The notes: generated from the letters alone by a model not told the origin. Positions 8,485 to 18,367 are shown, counted from the first letter of the stretch. The stretch is 64,000 nt of DNA from Pseudomonas laurentiana (GCF_014648275.1 NZ_BMQU01000003.1:297612-361611), one strand, 5' to 3'. Made by a program: numbers and translations.

Positions 8485-9390
8485 TCAGGGTTGTGCATAC
8501 ACCTTGAACAGTTTCTTGGCCGTCTTGCCTGCACCTCCCAGGTACTTGTCGTAGGCCTGTTCGATCTCGCCAGAACGGTACATCTCACTTAGTGTCGTAT
8601 CGACCAGCAAGCGGAAGTTTTCATCACTGCGCTCCACCATCAGTGAAACCGGCGCGTATTCAAAGATACGGTCGAGTATCTTCAGCTTTCCGCTCGGGTA
8701 GTCCACCGCGACATGGGTTTTCAGCGACATGCGTTCAGAGAAGAACGCATCGGCCTTGCCATCGGCGACCAGTTTTATGCCTTCGTCGTTGTCCTTGACC
8801 GTAATCAGGGTGGCGACTACGCCGAGCAAGCGCATTTGCTCGCGGATCCACGACTCGGAGACGCCGCCACCGGTGGTCACAAAGGTCTGGTTGGCAAGAC
8901 CATGGTTGACGGTTGCACGCCAGGTCGGCCCGCTGTGGGCCACCTTGCCATTGAGCACATTGAGCAACGCCTCGGAAGCATCATCACGCACCACGACGGA
9001 GAGCCCGGCGGTGTATACCGGTATCGAGTAACTCACGGTTTTACGCCGCTCCAGTGTCGCCGGTGTTGGCGTACAGAGGATATCGATCTTTCCCGAGGCG
9101 ACAGCACTGGTCGCCTCGGTGATGTTGACGGGCTGGTAGTGCAGTTGCAATGAGGCCAGCCCCAGTTCGGCCTTGATCCTGTCGGCGATTTTCACGCACA
9201 GGTCGATGGAATAGCCGCTGACTTTGTCGCCCTCCATGCTACTGAACGGTGCGAAGTCTGGCAGGTAGCCCAGGTTCAGGGTGTTGTTGGCGCGAACGCG
9301 TTCAAGGGTATTTGCGCCAGCCACTACCGGCAGCAGCGCAAGCAGGCAGGTCATCAGCAGGCTTGCGGGTTTGGTTAACTGTACGTTCAT
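8485..9390 (-). CDS. Amino-acid-type periplasmic solute-binding protein
   Basis: 301 residues. A signal peptide (cleavage near VAGA/NTL) is followed by the SBP_bac_3 fold: LERVRANNTLNLGYLPDFAPFS, then GYSIDLCVKIADRI and the second-lobe DGKADAFFSERM. This family binds polar amino acids such as glutamate or aspartate for ABC importers, or serves as a signalling receptor. No permease or ATPase is adjacent, so it would have to pair with a transporter elsewhere. It follows the PotE-like gene by 47 bases in the decarboxylase operon, which hints at a basic amino acid ligand (inference). Confidence 0.82.
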   Translation of the reverse strand: MNVQLTKPASLLMTCLLALLPVVAGANTLERVRANNTLNLGYLPDFAPFSSMEGDKVSGYSIDLCVKIADRIKAELGLASLQLHYQPVNITEATSAVASGKIDILCTPTPATLERRKTVSYSIPVYTAGLSVVVRDDASEALLNVLNGKVAHSGPTWRATVNHGLANQTFVTTGGGVSESWIREQMRLLGVVATLITVKDNDEGIKLVADGKADAFFSERMSLKTHVAVDYPSGKLKILDRIFEYAPVSLMVERSDENFRLLVDTTLSEMYRSGEIEQAYDKYLGGAGKTAKKLFKVYAQP

Positions 9391-9437
9391 ATCCTGTTCC
9401 CCGTATTCAGATGTCTTTGCAGTCCTGAAAGCAACGC

Positions 9438-10778
9438 CTAAGGATTGCCGGCCCTGGCCTGGGCGGTTTGAGGCTCATTGACAAAACGTTTGGCGAGGAA
9501 GCCATAAAGCAGATAACCGAACGCAAGCACCAGTGTGCCACCGAACACGGCATCTTTGCCGCAGGCATAGAGGGCATATAGCGAATAGGCGACGGCAATC
9601 AACAACACGAGCGTATTACGCGAGTTGATCGCGGACGAGGCCTTGGCCTTGTACATCATTACCAGCAGCCCGGTGAGCGCTGTCACGTAGGGAATCAGGT
9701 TGGTCACCGCCGCCAGGTTGACCAGTTTGCTGAACTGGGCGCTGGCATTGGGCGAGATGGTCGATAGCGCCATGAGTGTCTGCAATACGCCGCAGACGAT
9801 CATGCCGACGATGGGGGCATTCAGCGCGCTGACCTTGCTGAACAGTTTTGGGAACATGCCCTGATCGGCGGTCATCTTGGCCGTTTGCGCCAGGGTGAAC
9901 TGCCACCCCAGCAGTGAACCAACGCACGCCATCACGGCCAGGGCCATGATGATGTTGCCGACCGTTGGGTTGAAAATGTGTGCATAGACGAGTGCGAAGG
10001 GGGCTGACGCATTGGCCAGCTCGGCGTTGGGGATGATGCCCTGGATGACGGTGGTCGACAGCACGTACACCACGGCGGCGCCCAGTGTTCCGAACAGGCA
10101 GGCCAGGGGTACCGTGCGTTTGGGGTCCTCCACTGCATCCGAGGCCTGTGCTGCCGACTCCATGCCCAGAAATGCCCACAGGGTCAAGGGAATGGCCTTG
10201 CTGACCGCTTCGGAGATCGGCAGGCTGTTCGGGTTCCAGGCCGCAGCCAGTACGTCGGGCTTGAACCAGAACCAGCCAATGAGGCTCAACCCGGCCACCG
10301 GGATGATCACGCCCCAGACCGTAATCGCGCCAATCTTGCCGGTGATGCTCGGGCCGCCAAAGTTGGCCAGTGTGGTCAGCCACAGCAGGCCAACCGTACC
10401 GATGAACAGCGGAATGGCGCCGCTGCCCAGCCACGGCACGAATGACGTCATGTAACCCACAGCTGAAATGGCGACGGCGACGTTGGCGATGGCCAGCGAG
10501 AGAAAGTACAGGTACGAACAGAGAAAGAACCCGGACTTTGCGTGCGCTTCTTCGGTATAGGCCGACAATCCGCCCGATCGTGCGCAAAAAATACCGCATT
10601 GGGAAAAACAGTAGGCGATGGCCATGGAGCCGATGGCCGTCACCACCCACGACAACAACGAGACCGCTCCGAGTTGGGCCATGCTTGTGGGCAGCATGAT
10701 GATGCCGGAGCCCATCATGTTGACCGTCACTAGCGTGGTCAGCCCCACGAGGCTCATTTTCTTGCTTGAATCAGCCAT
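9438..10778 (-). CDS. potE: APC-family amino acid/polyamine antiporter, PotE-like
   Basis: 446 residues with twelve predicted helices and an AAGGAG site before the ATG. The first helix VTVNMMGSGIIMLPTSMAQLG and TLWAFLGMESAAQASDAVEDP are typical of the PotE / CadB branch of the APC superfamily, which swaps an external basic amino acid for its decarboxylation product. Its place directly behind two basic amino acid decarboxylases (78 bases from the second) argues for ornithine/putrescine or lysine/cadaverine exchange, removing protons from the cytoplasm. PotE fits best from length and the SpeF-like neighbour; exact substrate is not proven. Confidence 0.82.
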   Translation of the reverse strand: MADSSKKMSLVGLTTLVTVNMMGSGIIMLPTSMAQLGAVSLLSWVVTAIGSMAIAYCFSQCGIFCARSGGLSAYTEEAHAKSGFFLCSYLYFLSLAIANVAVAISAVGYMTSFVPWLGSGAIPLFIGTVGLLWLTTLANFGGPSITGKIGAITVWGVIIPVAGLSLIGWFWFKPDVLAAAWNPNSLPISEAVSKAIPLTLWAFLGMESAAQASDAVEDPKRTVPLACLFGTLGAAVVYVLSTTVIQGIIPNAELANASAPFALVYAHIFNPTVGNIIMALAVMACVGSLLGWQFTLAQTAKMTADQGMFPKLFSKVSALNAPIVGMIVCGVLQTLMALSTISPNASAQFSKLVNLAAVTNLIPYVTALTGLLVMMYKAKASSAINSRNTLVLLIAVAYSLYALYACGKDAVFGGTLVLAFGYLLYGFLAKRFVNEPQTAQARAGNP

Positions 10779-10856
10779 CTGAAAACTCCTTGCGCTCTCA
10801 AAGCACTGACCCTGAGTCCGGCGGCTTACTGCGTGCCGCAGGGGAGGGGTTAAACA

Positions 10857-13157
10857 CTATTGTTTGACCACATACACCCTGTAGATTGGCCGCCCCTGGT
10901 CGTCACGCTCAATCTCGATGCCATGGTTGTCGTGTTCGAAACCCGGAAAGTGGCCGTCGAACAACTCCATGGCCAGCAAGTAATCGACGATGGCCTTTTT
11001 GTCGGCACCGGCTTTCTCCCCCGGCATCATCAGCGGTATGCCTGGTGGGTAGGGAACGATCTGCACGGCGACCGTTCGATCGAGCATGTCGCGTACGGCA
11101 ATCTGCTCTATTTCGCCGCGTACCAGCCTGGCGTAAGTGGCGCGCGGGGAGGTCACCGGGTCTGGCAGCAGGGTATAGGCGGCATCCATGTTGTGGAGCA
11201 TCTTCGAGGCGAGCATGTCCTGGTGCATCTGCTCGGCCAGGTCCTTCAGGCCCATGTCGCAGTAACGATCACCATGACTGGCGACCAGGTCGGGCAACAC
11301 CTGTTCCAGTGGCGAGTTGTTGTCATAGTGCTTCTTGAATTCCATCAGTCCTGCGACCAATGTGCCCCATTTGCCTTTGGTCACGCCGATGCTGAACAAC
11401 AGCAGTATCGAGTAGGGTTCGGTCTTTTCCACCACCGTTCCACGACTGGCCAGGAAGGTCGAGACCAAAGGGGCCGGGATGCCGCTCGGCTCCATTGCAC
11501 CTTCAAGCGTCTGGCCGGGGGTCAGGACTGTGACTTTGATCGGGTCAAGCATGCAGTAGTCGTCACCCAGGTCGCCGAACCCGTGCCAACTGGCCGTTGG
11601 CTTGAGCACCCAGGACTCACCACGGTGCAGCGTGTGCGGGTCGAGTTCGGCGAAGGGCACACCGTTGACTTCATCCGGTTGCCAGACGCCAAACCACCAG
11701 TCGTTGGGGTCACGCTCATGCACTTCGTTGTTCAGGCGGACCATGGCCTGGCGAAAGGCGATGGCTTCGCTGATCGACTCGTCGGTGAGGTACTCGCCGG
11801 CATCGTCCATCATCTTCGACGAGACATCGATAGACGCGATGATGCTGTACTGCGGAGACGTCGAGGTGTGCATCATGAACGCTTCGTTGAACAGTGCCGG
11901 CTTGACCGGCACCTTGCCCGAGCGGATGTGGATCATGGAGGCTTGTGACAACGCCGCCAGCAGTTTGTGGGTCGAGTGGGTAACGGTCACCGTCGCATCA
12001 TCGGGGTGACGCTCGCCGCGGTGCATGCCATAGCGTCCTTCGTACAGCGTATTGAAGCGCGCATAGGCGAACCAGGCTTCATCGTAGTGGATACGGTCGA
12101 CGCTCTGGCTCAGTTCTCGGGTGGTGACCTGAACGTTGTAGCACAGGCCATCGTAGGTCGAGTTGGTCAGTACGGCCAGTACCGGGCGTGCCTGCTTATG
12201 GATCGCCAAGGGGCTGTCGGCACGCTTCTGTGCCACCGCTGCCGGTGTCAATTCGCTGCGCGGCACTGGGCCGATCAGGCCCCGCGCATTACGGCGTGGG
12301 CGCAAATAGAGCGGTACCGCACCGGACATGTTCAACGCATAGTTCAACGATTTATGGCAATTGCGGTCAACCAGCACGGCATCGCCGTCGGTCACGGCCG
12401 AGTGCAGGACAATCTGGTTGCTCGCTGAGCTGCCACCCATCGAAAAGAAGGTGTAATCGGCGCCGAACACGCGTGCGGCATACCTTTCCGCTTCATCCAC
12501 CGGGCCTGAATGGTCGTTCAGCGAGCCCAGTTCGCCCACTGAAACACTGAGGTCCGAACGCAACATTTGCTCGCCGTAGAAGTCGAGAAAGCTACGTCCG
12601 ACGGCGGTTTTCATGAAGGCCGTGCCGCCCGTATGGCCCGGGGTGTGCCAGGAGTATTCATGGGTGCCGGCGAAGTTGACCAAGGCACCAAAGAAGGGTG
12701 GCAGGATGCTGTCGAGATAGCGACGGGCAGCTGTTTCGATGCGCCCGGCGATGAACTGGGGACTGTCTTCGGGTTGCCAGATAACGCCGTCGATGTTCTC
12801 GACGAATGCCAGCGGAACCTTGCTCTGGTTCGCCTGGCTCATGCCCAGCATGATGGGCAGTTGTCCTGTGCGCCGGCGTATCAAGCGAATGAGTTGCAGC
12901 GCCTGTTCGGGAGCGGCCTCGCACAGCCCCCAACCAATAATGGCGCAGCTGTAGGCTGAGTTGGCACTGATGGCAATCTCTGCTTCATCCAGCGACCCTA
13001 CCAGTTCAACCTCCAGTTCATGCTCATGCAGCGCTTCTGCGATGGCGTGGGCACTGCGCACAATGATGCTGTCGTCGTGCGCCTTGGCGTCGATCACGAT
13101 CAGGACCGGAAAACGTTGCACCATGTCGGCGGGTAAACGCGTTTGCGATCGACTCAT
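10857..13157 (-). CDS. Orn/Lys/Arg decarboxylase, LdcA/AdiA-like
   Basis: 766 residues, GGGAG before the ATG. A wing domain (about 15-145) with a response-regulator-like fold precedes the PLP fold: PGHTGG (173-178), DRNCHKS (264-270) and the Schiff-base lysine K398 in THSTHK. The C-terminal part has YPPGIPLMMPGE, a family landmark. The GELGSLNDHSGPV segment and length place it with the lysine/arginine type rather than the ornithine type encoded just upstream (36-base gap). In pseudomonads such enzymes include LdcA, the lysine decarboxylase. Arginine or lysine is the likely substrate; the choice is not settled by sequence. Confidence 0.85.
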   Translation of the reverse strand: MSRSQTRLPADMVQRFPVLIVIDAKAHDDSIIVRSAHAIAEALHEHELEVELVGSLDEAEIAISANSAYSCAIIGWGLCEAAPEQALQLIRLIRRRTGQLPIMLGMSQANQSKVPLAFVENIDGVIWQPEDSPQFIAGRIETAARRYLDSILPPFFGALVNFAGTHEYSWHTPGHTGGTAFMKTAVGRSFLDFYGEQMLRSDLSVSVGELGSLNDHSGPVDEAERYAARVFGADYTFFSMGGSSASNQIVLHSAVTDGDAVLVDRNCHKSLNYALNMSGAVPLYLRPRRNARGLIGPVPRSELTPAAVAQKRADSPLAIHKQARPVLAVLTNSTYDGLCYNVQVTTRELSQSVDRIHYDEAWFAYARFNTLYEGRYGMHRGERHPDDATVTVTHSTHKLLAALSQASMIHIRSGKVPVKPALFNEAFMMHTSTSPQYSIIASIDVSSKMMDDAGEYLTDESISEAIAFRQAMVRLNNEVHERDPNDWWFGVWQPDEVNGVPFAELDPHTLHRGESWVLKPTASWHGFGDLGDDYCMLDPIKVTVLTPGQTLEGAMEPSGIPAPLVSTFLASRGTVVEKTEPYSILLLFSIGVTKGKWGTLVAGLMEFKKHYDNNSPLEQVLPDLVASHGDRYCDMGLKDLAEQMHQDMLASKMLHNMDAAYTLLPDPVTSPRATYARLVRGEIEQIAVRDMLDRTVAVQIVPYPPGIPLMMPGEKAGADKKAIVDYLLAMELFDGHFPGFEHDNHGIEIERDDQGRPIYRVYVVKQ

Positions 13158-13193
13158 AGGGCGGCTCCCGGAGGGTGTGTAGTGGGGGTTGCA

Positions 13194-15374
13194 TCAAGTC
13201 TTGAGCACGTAGCCATAAGCGCGGGTGCGTCCACCTTCCTGTTTCAAGTAGACGCCCTGCAGTTCAGGGGTGAAGCCGGGCAATTGATTGATGCCTTCCT
13301 CCAGGACCAGGAAATACTTCAAGACCGCTCCGCCCCATACTTCGCCGGGTACAACACAGAGCACGCCTGGTGGGTAGGGCAAGGCGCCTTCGGCAGCGAT
13401 GCGGCCATCGGCGTCTGCCAGTGCGACCAACTCGACATTGCCGCGCATGTATTGAATCTGGGCGTCCTGAGGGTTCAGTGCCTTTTTCGGAAAATGCGCC
13501 TTGCGGAACATGTCTTTCTGCAATTGTTGAACGTTATGCCGACGGTAAAGGTCGTGCATCTCCTGACAGAGCTGGCGGATCGTGTAGCCGTTATAGCGCG
13601 CCTGATACTGCTCATAGAGGGTCGGCAGCACCCGGCTCATGGGCGCGTTATCGTTGATGAAGCGCTCGAAGCGTGCAATTTGTGCAGCCAGATGACTCAT
13701 CTTTGCCCAATCTTCGGCGGGGGTCAGCAGGAACAGGATCGAGTTGAGGTCGCACTTCTCCGGAACAATGCCGTTCTCGCGCAGGAAGTTGGCCAGGATG
13801 CCGGCATGAATGCCGAAGTCGGCGTAGCTGCCGTCGGCGGAGTTGATACCCGGTGTTGTAAACAGCAGTTTGCAGGGGTCGATGAAATACTGTTTATCGG
13901 CATAACCTGGGAAAGCGTGCCAGCGCTCTCCCGGGTGAAACTCGAAGAAGCGAATGTCCTTGGCGATCTCATCGGTTGGGTGGTCTTGCCATGGACGGCC
14001 ATCAAGGGTGTCAGGCACGAATGGGCGAACGAGTGTGCAGGCTTCCAGAATCAATTTGCGCGCATTGATGCCGAATTTGATGCAGTCGTCCCACAGCCGC
14101 AGGCCACTGCGACCGGAATGGATGCGTGCATTGACGTCCAGGGATGCAAACAACGGATAGAACGGGCTGGTGGAGGCCTGGGCCATGAACGAATTGTTCA
14201 AGCGGGCATGATTACAGTAGCGTGCCTGTCCTTTGATGTGCCGGTCTTTTTTGTGGATCTGCGAGGCCTGAGAAAATCCGGCTTGCTGCTTGTGTACTGA
14301 ATGAGTAACGAAAATGCCTGGGTCGTTTTCGTTGAGATCCAGCAGCAGGGGCGAGCAGTCCTTCATCATCGGTATGAACTGTTCGTAACCTACCCACGCG
14401 GAGTCGAAGAGGATGTAGTCGCACAGTGTGCCGATACGGTCCACTACCTGGCGGGCGTTATAAATAGTGCCGTCATAGGTGCCCAACTGGATGATCGCCA
14501 GACGAAACGGCCGCGCCAGCGTTGCCTTGTCTGGTGCGACTTCGCTGACCAGCTGGCGCAGGTAGCTTTCGTCGAAACAGTGAGCATCGATACCGCCGAT
14601 GAAGCCATAGGGATTACGCGCGGTCTCCAGGTACACCGGAACGCCGCCCGACTGGAGTAAGGCGCCCTGATGGTTGGACTTATGGTTGTTGCGGTCGAAC
14701 AAGACCAGATCACCTGGTGTGATCAGCGCGTTGGTGACCACCTTGTTGGAGGCTGAAGTGCCATTGAGCACGAAGTAGGTCTTGTCGGCGTTGAATACCT
14801 GCGCGGCATGTTTTTGTGCAAGCAGCGCCGGGCCTTCATGGATCAGCAGGTCGCCCAGCTTGACATCAGCATTGCACCTGTCGGCACGAAACAGTGTTTC
14901 GCCGAAGAAGTCGAAGAATTGTCGGCCAGCCGGATGTTTACGAAAGAACTGGCCCCCCTGGTGCCCTGGGCAGGCAAATGTTGAACTGGCCGCCTCCGTG
15001 TAGTGTTCAAGTGCGTCGAAAAACGGCGGCAGCAGGGTCTCCTCGTAGTGTCTGGCGGCGGTCTCCAGTTGGTGGCCGTAATAGTCGGCATTACTGCTGG
15101 AAGGGTCGAACACGCCATTGACCTGCAGCAGTACGTCTTGCACACGCTTGTAGTTTTCAAGGGCACGTTTGCCCTCTTGTGCCACAACCAGGAAAATCGG
15201 GATATCGAAGCCGTTACGCTTGATAGCCTCAAGGGCACCTGCCAACACATCGTCCAGCGAAAATACCGCCACGGCGACGTCGGTGTAATCGGTCTGGTCG
15301 AGGGAAACCACTTCTCGGTTGGTATGGAAACAGGCACGAACCGGATGATTGGCGGCGACTTTCAAGGCATTCAT
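13194..15374 (-). CDS. speC: Ornithine decarboxylase, SpeC/SpeF type
   Basis: I set the start at the ATG at 15374 behind GAGAGG, giving 726 residues; upstream in-frame codons (to 15548) would add a tail absent from SpeF as I recall it. The PLP enzyme converts ornithine to putrescine and CO2. Landmarks: CPGHQGG (135-141), DRNNHKSNHQGALLQ (228-242), active-site K362 in THSVHK, and YPPGVLCVVPGE near the C-terminus. It is strikingly close to E. coli SpeF along its length. It heads the operon with the second decarboxylase and the PotE-like antiporter, the same logic as speF-potE. I found no clear SpeFL-like arrest peptide upstream. Confidence 0.9.
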   Translation of the reverse strand: MNALKVAANHPVRACFHTNREVVSLDQTDYTDVAVAVFSLDDVLAGALEAIKRNGFDIPIFLVVAQEGKRALENYKRVQDVLLQVNGVFDPSSSNADYYGHQLETAARHYEETLLPPFFDALEHYTEAASSTFACPGHQGGQFFRKHPAGRQFFDFFGETLFRADRCNADVKLGDLLIHEGPALLAQKHAAQVFNADKTYFVLNGTSASNKVVTNALITPGDLVLFDRNNHKSNHQGALLQSGGVPVYLETARNPYGFIGGIDAHCFDESYLRQLVSEVAPDKATLARPFRLAIIQLGTYDGTIYNARQVVDRIGTLCDYILFDSAWVGYEQFIPMMKDCSPLLLDLNENDPGIFVTHSVHKQQAGFSQASQIHKKDRHIKGQARYCNHARLNNSFMAQASTSPFYPLFASLDVNARIHSGRSGLRLWDDCIKFGINARKLILEACTLVRPFVPDTLDGRPWQDHPTDEIAKDIRFFEFHPGERWHAFPGYADKQYFIDPCKLLFTTPGINSADGSYADFGIHAGILANFLRENGIVPEKCDLNSILFLLTPAEDWAKMSHLAAQIARFERFINDNAPMSRVLPTLYEQYQARYNGYTIRQLCQEMHDLYRRHNVQQLQKDMFRKAHFPKKALNPQDAQIQYMRGNVELVALADADGRIAAEGALPYPPGVLCVVPGEVWGGAVLKYFLVLEEGINQLPGFTPELQGVYLKQEGGRTRAYGYVLKT

Positions 15375-15662
15375 CAATGAGCCTCTCAGTGTTGTGTGTA
15401 CCACCTGTTTCAATGGAACAGCATCAATGGGGGAGGGTTGACGATTCCTGCCCCACGCCATCGGTTTTATTGGGTATAGATCAGTTTTTTGAACTGGCAA
15501 TACGTTATCGACGCAATCTCGGATGAAGTGGCAGTCGCTCGGCATCAACAGGGTTGCACGTTCTGAGCACTTGCCAGGCCGGTATGCGAGCTATAGGCAA
15601 TACCCCGGCATTGACGTCTGAGATGATTGTCGTGCACCACAGTGCAACCCTGGCTGCGTATC
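15375..15662. other. 288-base leader/promoter region of the decarboxylase operon
   Basis: This gap lies between the minus-strand speC-type gene and the arsenic-side thioredoxin-like gene. It must carry the promoter of the decarboxylase operon. The frame of the decarboxylase stays open through about 58 extra codons, but ribosome-site and family-length arguments put translation start at 15374. I looked on the minus strand for a leader ORF like SpeFL (His-Arg-rich arrest peptide) and saw none. No hairpin stands out. Confidence 0.5.
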
Positions 15663-15899
15663 TCAAGCGCTGAGCCATTGCTCGACCTTGTCACGGGACG
15701 GGATGCCGCCTGAATGAACAACCTTTCCATCAATCACGACGCTGGGCGTGGACATTACCCCGTAGCTGACGATCTGTTGCATGTCTTCGATTTTTTCCAG
15801 CTTTACGGGGACGCCTTTCGCACTCGCCACCTGTTCGATGATGGCCACTGTCGATTTACATTTTGCACAACCGGTGCCCAGAACTTTGATGTCTTTCAT
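15663..15899 (-). CDS. Glutaredoxin/thioredoxin-like small protein (TM0996/MTH895 type)
   Basis: 78 residues beginning MKDIKVLGTGCAKCKS; the redox or metal-binding pair is C11-x-x-C14. The rest is a thioredoxin fold with STPSVVIDGKVVHSGG, the cis-proline loop. Proteins of this subfamily are commonly encoded beside ArsP/DUF318 permeases, and here the permease lies 19 bases upstream on the same strand. A role in passing a metalloid or electrons to the permease is an inference. It ends the minus-strand arsenic set. Confidence 0.85.
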   Translation of the reverse strand: MKDIKVLGTGCAKCKSTVAIIEQVASAKGVPVKLEKIEDMQQIVSYGVMSTPSVVIDGKVVHSGGIPSRDKVEQWLSA

Positions 15900-15918
15900 A
15901 GAAACCTCGGTAGGTGGA

Positions 15919-16956
15919 TTACAACGCGAAGTTGAATATGTAACCAACGATGAGAATGCCGACCGCGACGACCCCGATGAAGGTGGCTATCAGGCGAACT
16001 TTCAGCACCTTGCGCAAGATCACCATCTCTGGAAGGGATAGGGCAATGACACTCATCATGAAAGCCAGCACGGTGCCCAGCGCCGCGCCCTTTGCGAGCA
16101 GTGCCTGCACAATGGGAATGATGCCTGCCGCATTGGTATACATGGGGATGCCGATAAGCACCGCGAGCGGAACCGACCACCACGCTTCTTTGCCCATAAA
16201 ACTGGCCATGAAATCCTCAGGTACATACCCGTGAATGCCAGCGCCAATGGCAATGCCGGCAAGGATGTACGGCCATACTCTCCCGACGATTTCGCGTACG
16301 CTGCTAAAACCGGTACGTATCCGCTCATACAGCGGCATACTCGTGTCACCGGCGGTTGCCTGGATTTTGGGCATGTCACGAACCCAGTCCTCCAGGTAGG
16401 CCTCCATTTTCAGGCGACCAATGACCCAACCTGCGACAATTGCAATAAACAAACCCAGGCCCAGGTACAGCAGTGCAACCTTCCAGCCGAACAGGCCAAG
16501 CAGCAGTGTAAGCGCTACCTCATTCACCATAGGCGCGGAAATGAGGAAAGATAACGTCACCCCTAGTGGCACTCCCGCTTGTACAAAGCCTATGAACAGA
16601 GGAACGGCTGAGCAGGAACAAAATGGGGTAAACACACCGAGAGACGCCGCCATGACATTGGCCATCCCCTCGCTTCGTCCCGCCAAGATTGCGCGGGTGC
16701 GCTCAGGTGTGAAGTGGGAGTTGATCATGCCCATCAAGAACACGATGCCGGTCAGTAACATCAGCACTTTGGGTGTGTCGTAGAAGAAAAACTGTAAGGC
16801 GCCTCCAAGGTGGCTATTCCGATCAACGGGAAGCGCTGCGACCACAGCCTCTGAAACGGGAGCCAGGGCTTTATACAGCGCGAGCCAGACGAGTGCGGCT
16901 ACCGTTAAAAAGAGGCGTGGATTGCGCTCAGGCCAACGCACAACCATTTCGTTCAT
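15919..16956 (-). CDS. ArsP/DUF318-family permease
   Basis: 345 residues with eight or more predicted helices; GGAG precedes the ATG. The diagnostic segment is FTPFCSCSAVPLFIGF, with C113 and C115 in a membrane helix, plus SAPMVNEVALTLL and the matching second-half GIPMYTNAAGIIP. The family (PF03773) includes ArsP, which exports trivalent organoarsenicals such as methylarsenite and roxarsone products, but also uncharacterised YraQ-type permeases. Its place between the thioredoxin-like gene and an ArsO-like oxidase, opposite arsR-arsH-arsJ, supports an arsenic role. Substrate not proven. Confidence 0.82.
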   Translation of the reverse strand: MNEMVVRWPERNPRLFLTVAALVWLALYKALAPVSEAVVAALPVDRNSHLGGALQFFFYDTPKVLMLLTGIVFLMGMINSHFTPERTRAILAGRSEGMANVMAASLGVFTPFCSCSAVPLFIGFVQAGVPLGVTLSFLISAPMVNEVALTLLLGLFGWKVALLYLGLGLFIAIVAGWVIGRLKMEAYLEDWVRDMPKIQATAGDTSMPLYERIRTGFSSVREIVGRVWPYILAGIAIGAGIHGYVPEDFMASFMGKEAWWSVPLAVLIGIPMYTNAAGIIPIVQALLAKGAALGTVLAFMMSVIALSLPEMVILRKVLKVRLIATFIGVVAVGILIVGYIFNFAL

Positions 16957-16983
16957 GTCCGCAACTCCTATGGTGTTGAGGCG

Positions 16984-18063
16984 CTAGACCACGGATGCAT
17001 CACCGAGGAAGGCCAAGATCTCATTGACTGTGCTGCGTGCGGTGCGTGCTACGCCGATCAACGTGGCAGAAGCCGAACCTGTCCACTCGCCATAACCGAC
17101 CAGCCATAGCCGTGGCTCTTGGGTCGAGTGAGTGCCTTCAACCTCAACGCGGCCTTCCGTGTTGATCACCCCAAGCGTATCCAGGTGCTGAAGGGCGGGC
17201 CTGAATCCGGTACACCAGATCACCACATCCACGGCAGATTCAGTTCCATCGGCCCACATCACACCGTTGCGAGTGAAATGTTCGAAAGGGCGTACAGACG
17301 TGAGCACTTTACGCTCACGGGCTTCAACAACGGGTGGCACCATCACAATGTCTCCCAAACCGCCGACGGGCTGGTCGATGAGACGTCCCTCTTGTTGAGC
17401 CTTCAAACGCTCAGTGGCGCGCTCGAAAAGCACCCGGCCATCGACGTCGTCAGGCAAAAACACTGGCTCAGCAGGGGTTACCCACGTGGTCTCGGCGACC
17501 TTGGAGACTTCTGCCAGAATCTGCGCCCCGGAATTCCCGCCACCCACCACCAGCACCTTCTTGCCCGTAAATACGTGCGCTTCAACATAGTGCGCAGAGT
17601 GCAGCTGCCTACCAGCGAACCGATCGGCATCGGGGTAGTGAGGTATGTAGGGGTTGCTCCAGGTACCTGTCGCGCTGATTACAACTTTGGCATCCCAATG
17701 CCTGGCGTCAGAATGCACGCGCAAGCCTGACGCTGTGCGCTCCACAGACGTGACCCGTACTGGGCGTTCGACGGGAAACTGGTAACGCTGCTCGTACTGG
17801 CTGAGGTATTCGATCACATGATTTCGTGTGGGATAGCCATCGTGCGCAGGTGGCATCATCCAGCCAGGGATTGAACTCCACGTGGACGGTGAGAACAGGC
17901 GCAGTGAGTTCCAGCCGTGTCGCCAGGCGCCTCCCGGTGCTTCCTCTGCATCGAGGACGACGAACGAAAGCTGGGTGCGGCGCAGGAAATACGCGACAGC
18001 CAAGGCTGATTGGCCCCCACCGATAATGACGATGTCTAGTTGATTGCCAAGCGGGTGAGCCAT
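16984..18063 (-). CDS. arsO: ArsO-like NAD(P)H flavin monooxygenase
   Basis: About 359 residues from the ATG at 18063; an ATG at 18078 is the alternative and adds five residues, but the AGG-containing site fits the inner one. Two dinucleotide folds are visible: FAD site [16 protein letters not shown] near the N-terminus, and the NADPH site [12 protein letters not shown] about 160 residues on. [13 protein letters not shown] is the usual family link. ArsO-type enzymes occur in ars operons and are proposed to oxidise arsenic species. It lies 27 bases upstream of the ArsP-type permease. Assignment leans on context; other small FMO-type oxidases look alike. Confidence 0.72.
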   Translation of the reverse strand: MAHPLGNQLDIVIIGGGQSALAVAYFLRRTQLSFVVLDAEEAPGGAWRHGWNSLRLFSPSTWSSIPGWMMPPAHDGYPTRNHVIEYLSQYEQRYQFPVERPVRVTSVERTASGLRVHSDARHWDAKVVISATGTWSNPYIPHYPDADRFAGRQLHSAHYVEAHVFTGKKVLVVGGGNSGAQILAEVSKVAETTWVTPAEPVFLPDDVDGRVLFERATERLKAQQEGRLIDQPVGGLGDIVMVPPVVEARERKVLTSVRPFEHFTRNGVMWADGTESAVDVVIWCTGFRPALQHLDTLGVINTEGRVEVEGTHSTQEPRLWLVGYGEWTGSASATLIGVARTARSTVNEILAFLGDASVV

Positions 18064-18309
18064 GGGAGGGGGCCTCATATCAATGCGGGGCGGTGCCTAG
18101 TGTAGCGACTCTGTTTGGGCGTCAACTGATCTAGCTCACAAAGCCACTGCACTGGCTGGTTAAATACGAAAATACGGATATAGGATTAAGCCGATGTCAG
18201 GTAAAAATGCGCTATCAGATGGCTGTGCTCTGCATTTCTATAGCGTTTCGTGAAAGATACGGGCTTCTTGAGTCTGCATCTATCCACGGCACGCGGGCGC
18301 CTCTTTACT

Positions 18310-18331
18310 ATATATCTGGAAAAACATATAT
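18310..18331. promoter_or_regulatory. Candidate ArsR operator overlapping a -10 region
   Basis: ATATATCT (18310-18317) and ACATATAT (18324-18331) form a near-perfect inverted repeat with a six-base centre; seven of eight positions pair. A -10-like TACTAT (18307-18312) overlaps its left arm. ArsR/SmtB repressors bind AT-rich dyads of this shape over promoters. It lies 150 bases before arsR. Binding is inferred. Confidence 0.6.
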
Positions 18332-18343
18332 TTGAGGAGCCAT

Positions 18344-18367
18344 ATGAGTTCCGGAGCTTGGCAATGA
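18344..18367 (+). CDS. Seven-codon leader ORF upstream of arsR
   Basis: Directly after the operator, TTGAGGAGCCAT is a strong ribosome site for ATG at 18344, which opens a frame of only seven codons (MSSGAWQ) ended by TGA at 18365. The site is better than that of arsR itself. It may be a translated leader minigene, a relic of an old start, or chance. Nothing is known of its function; no conservation could be tested. Confidence 0.3.
   Translation: MSSGAWQ

Noticed and set aside
15375-15548. In-frame upstream extension of the ornithine decarboxylase
   Set aside because: The best ribosome site is at 15374 and the 726-residue length matches SpeF; the extra 58 residues look non-coding.
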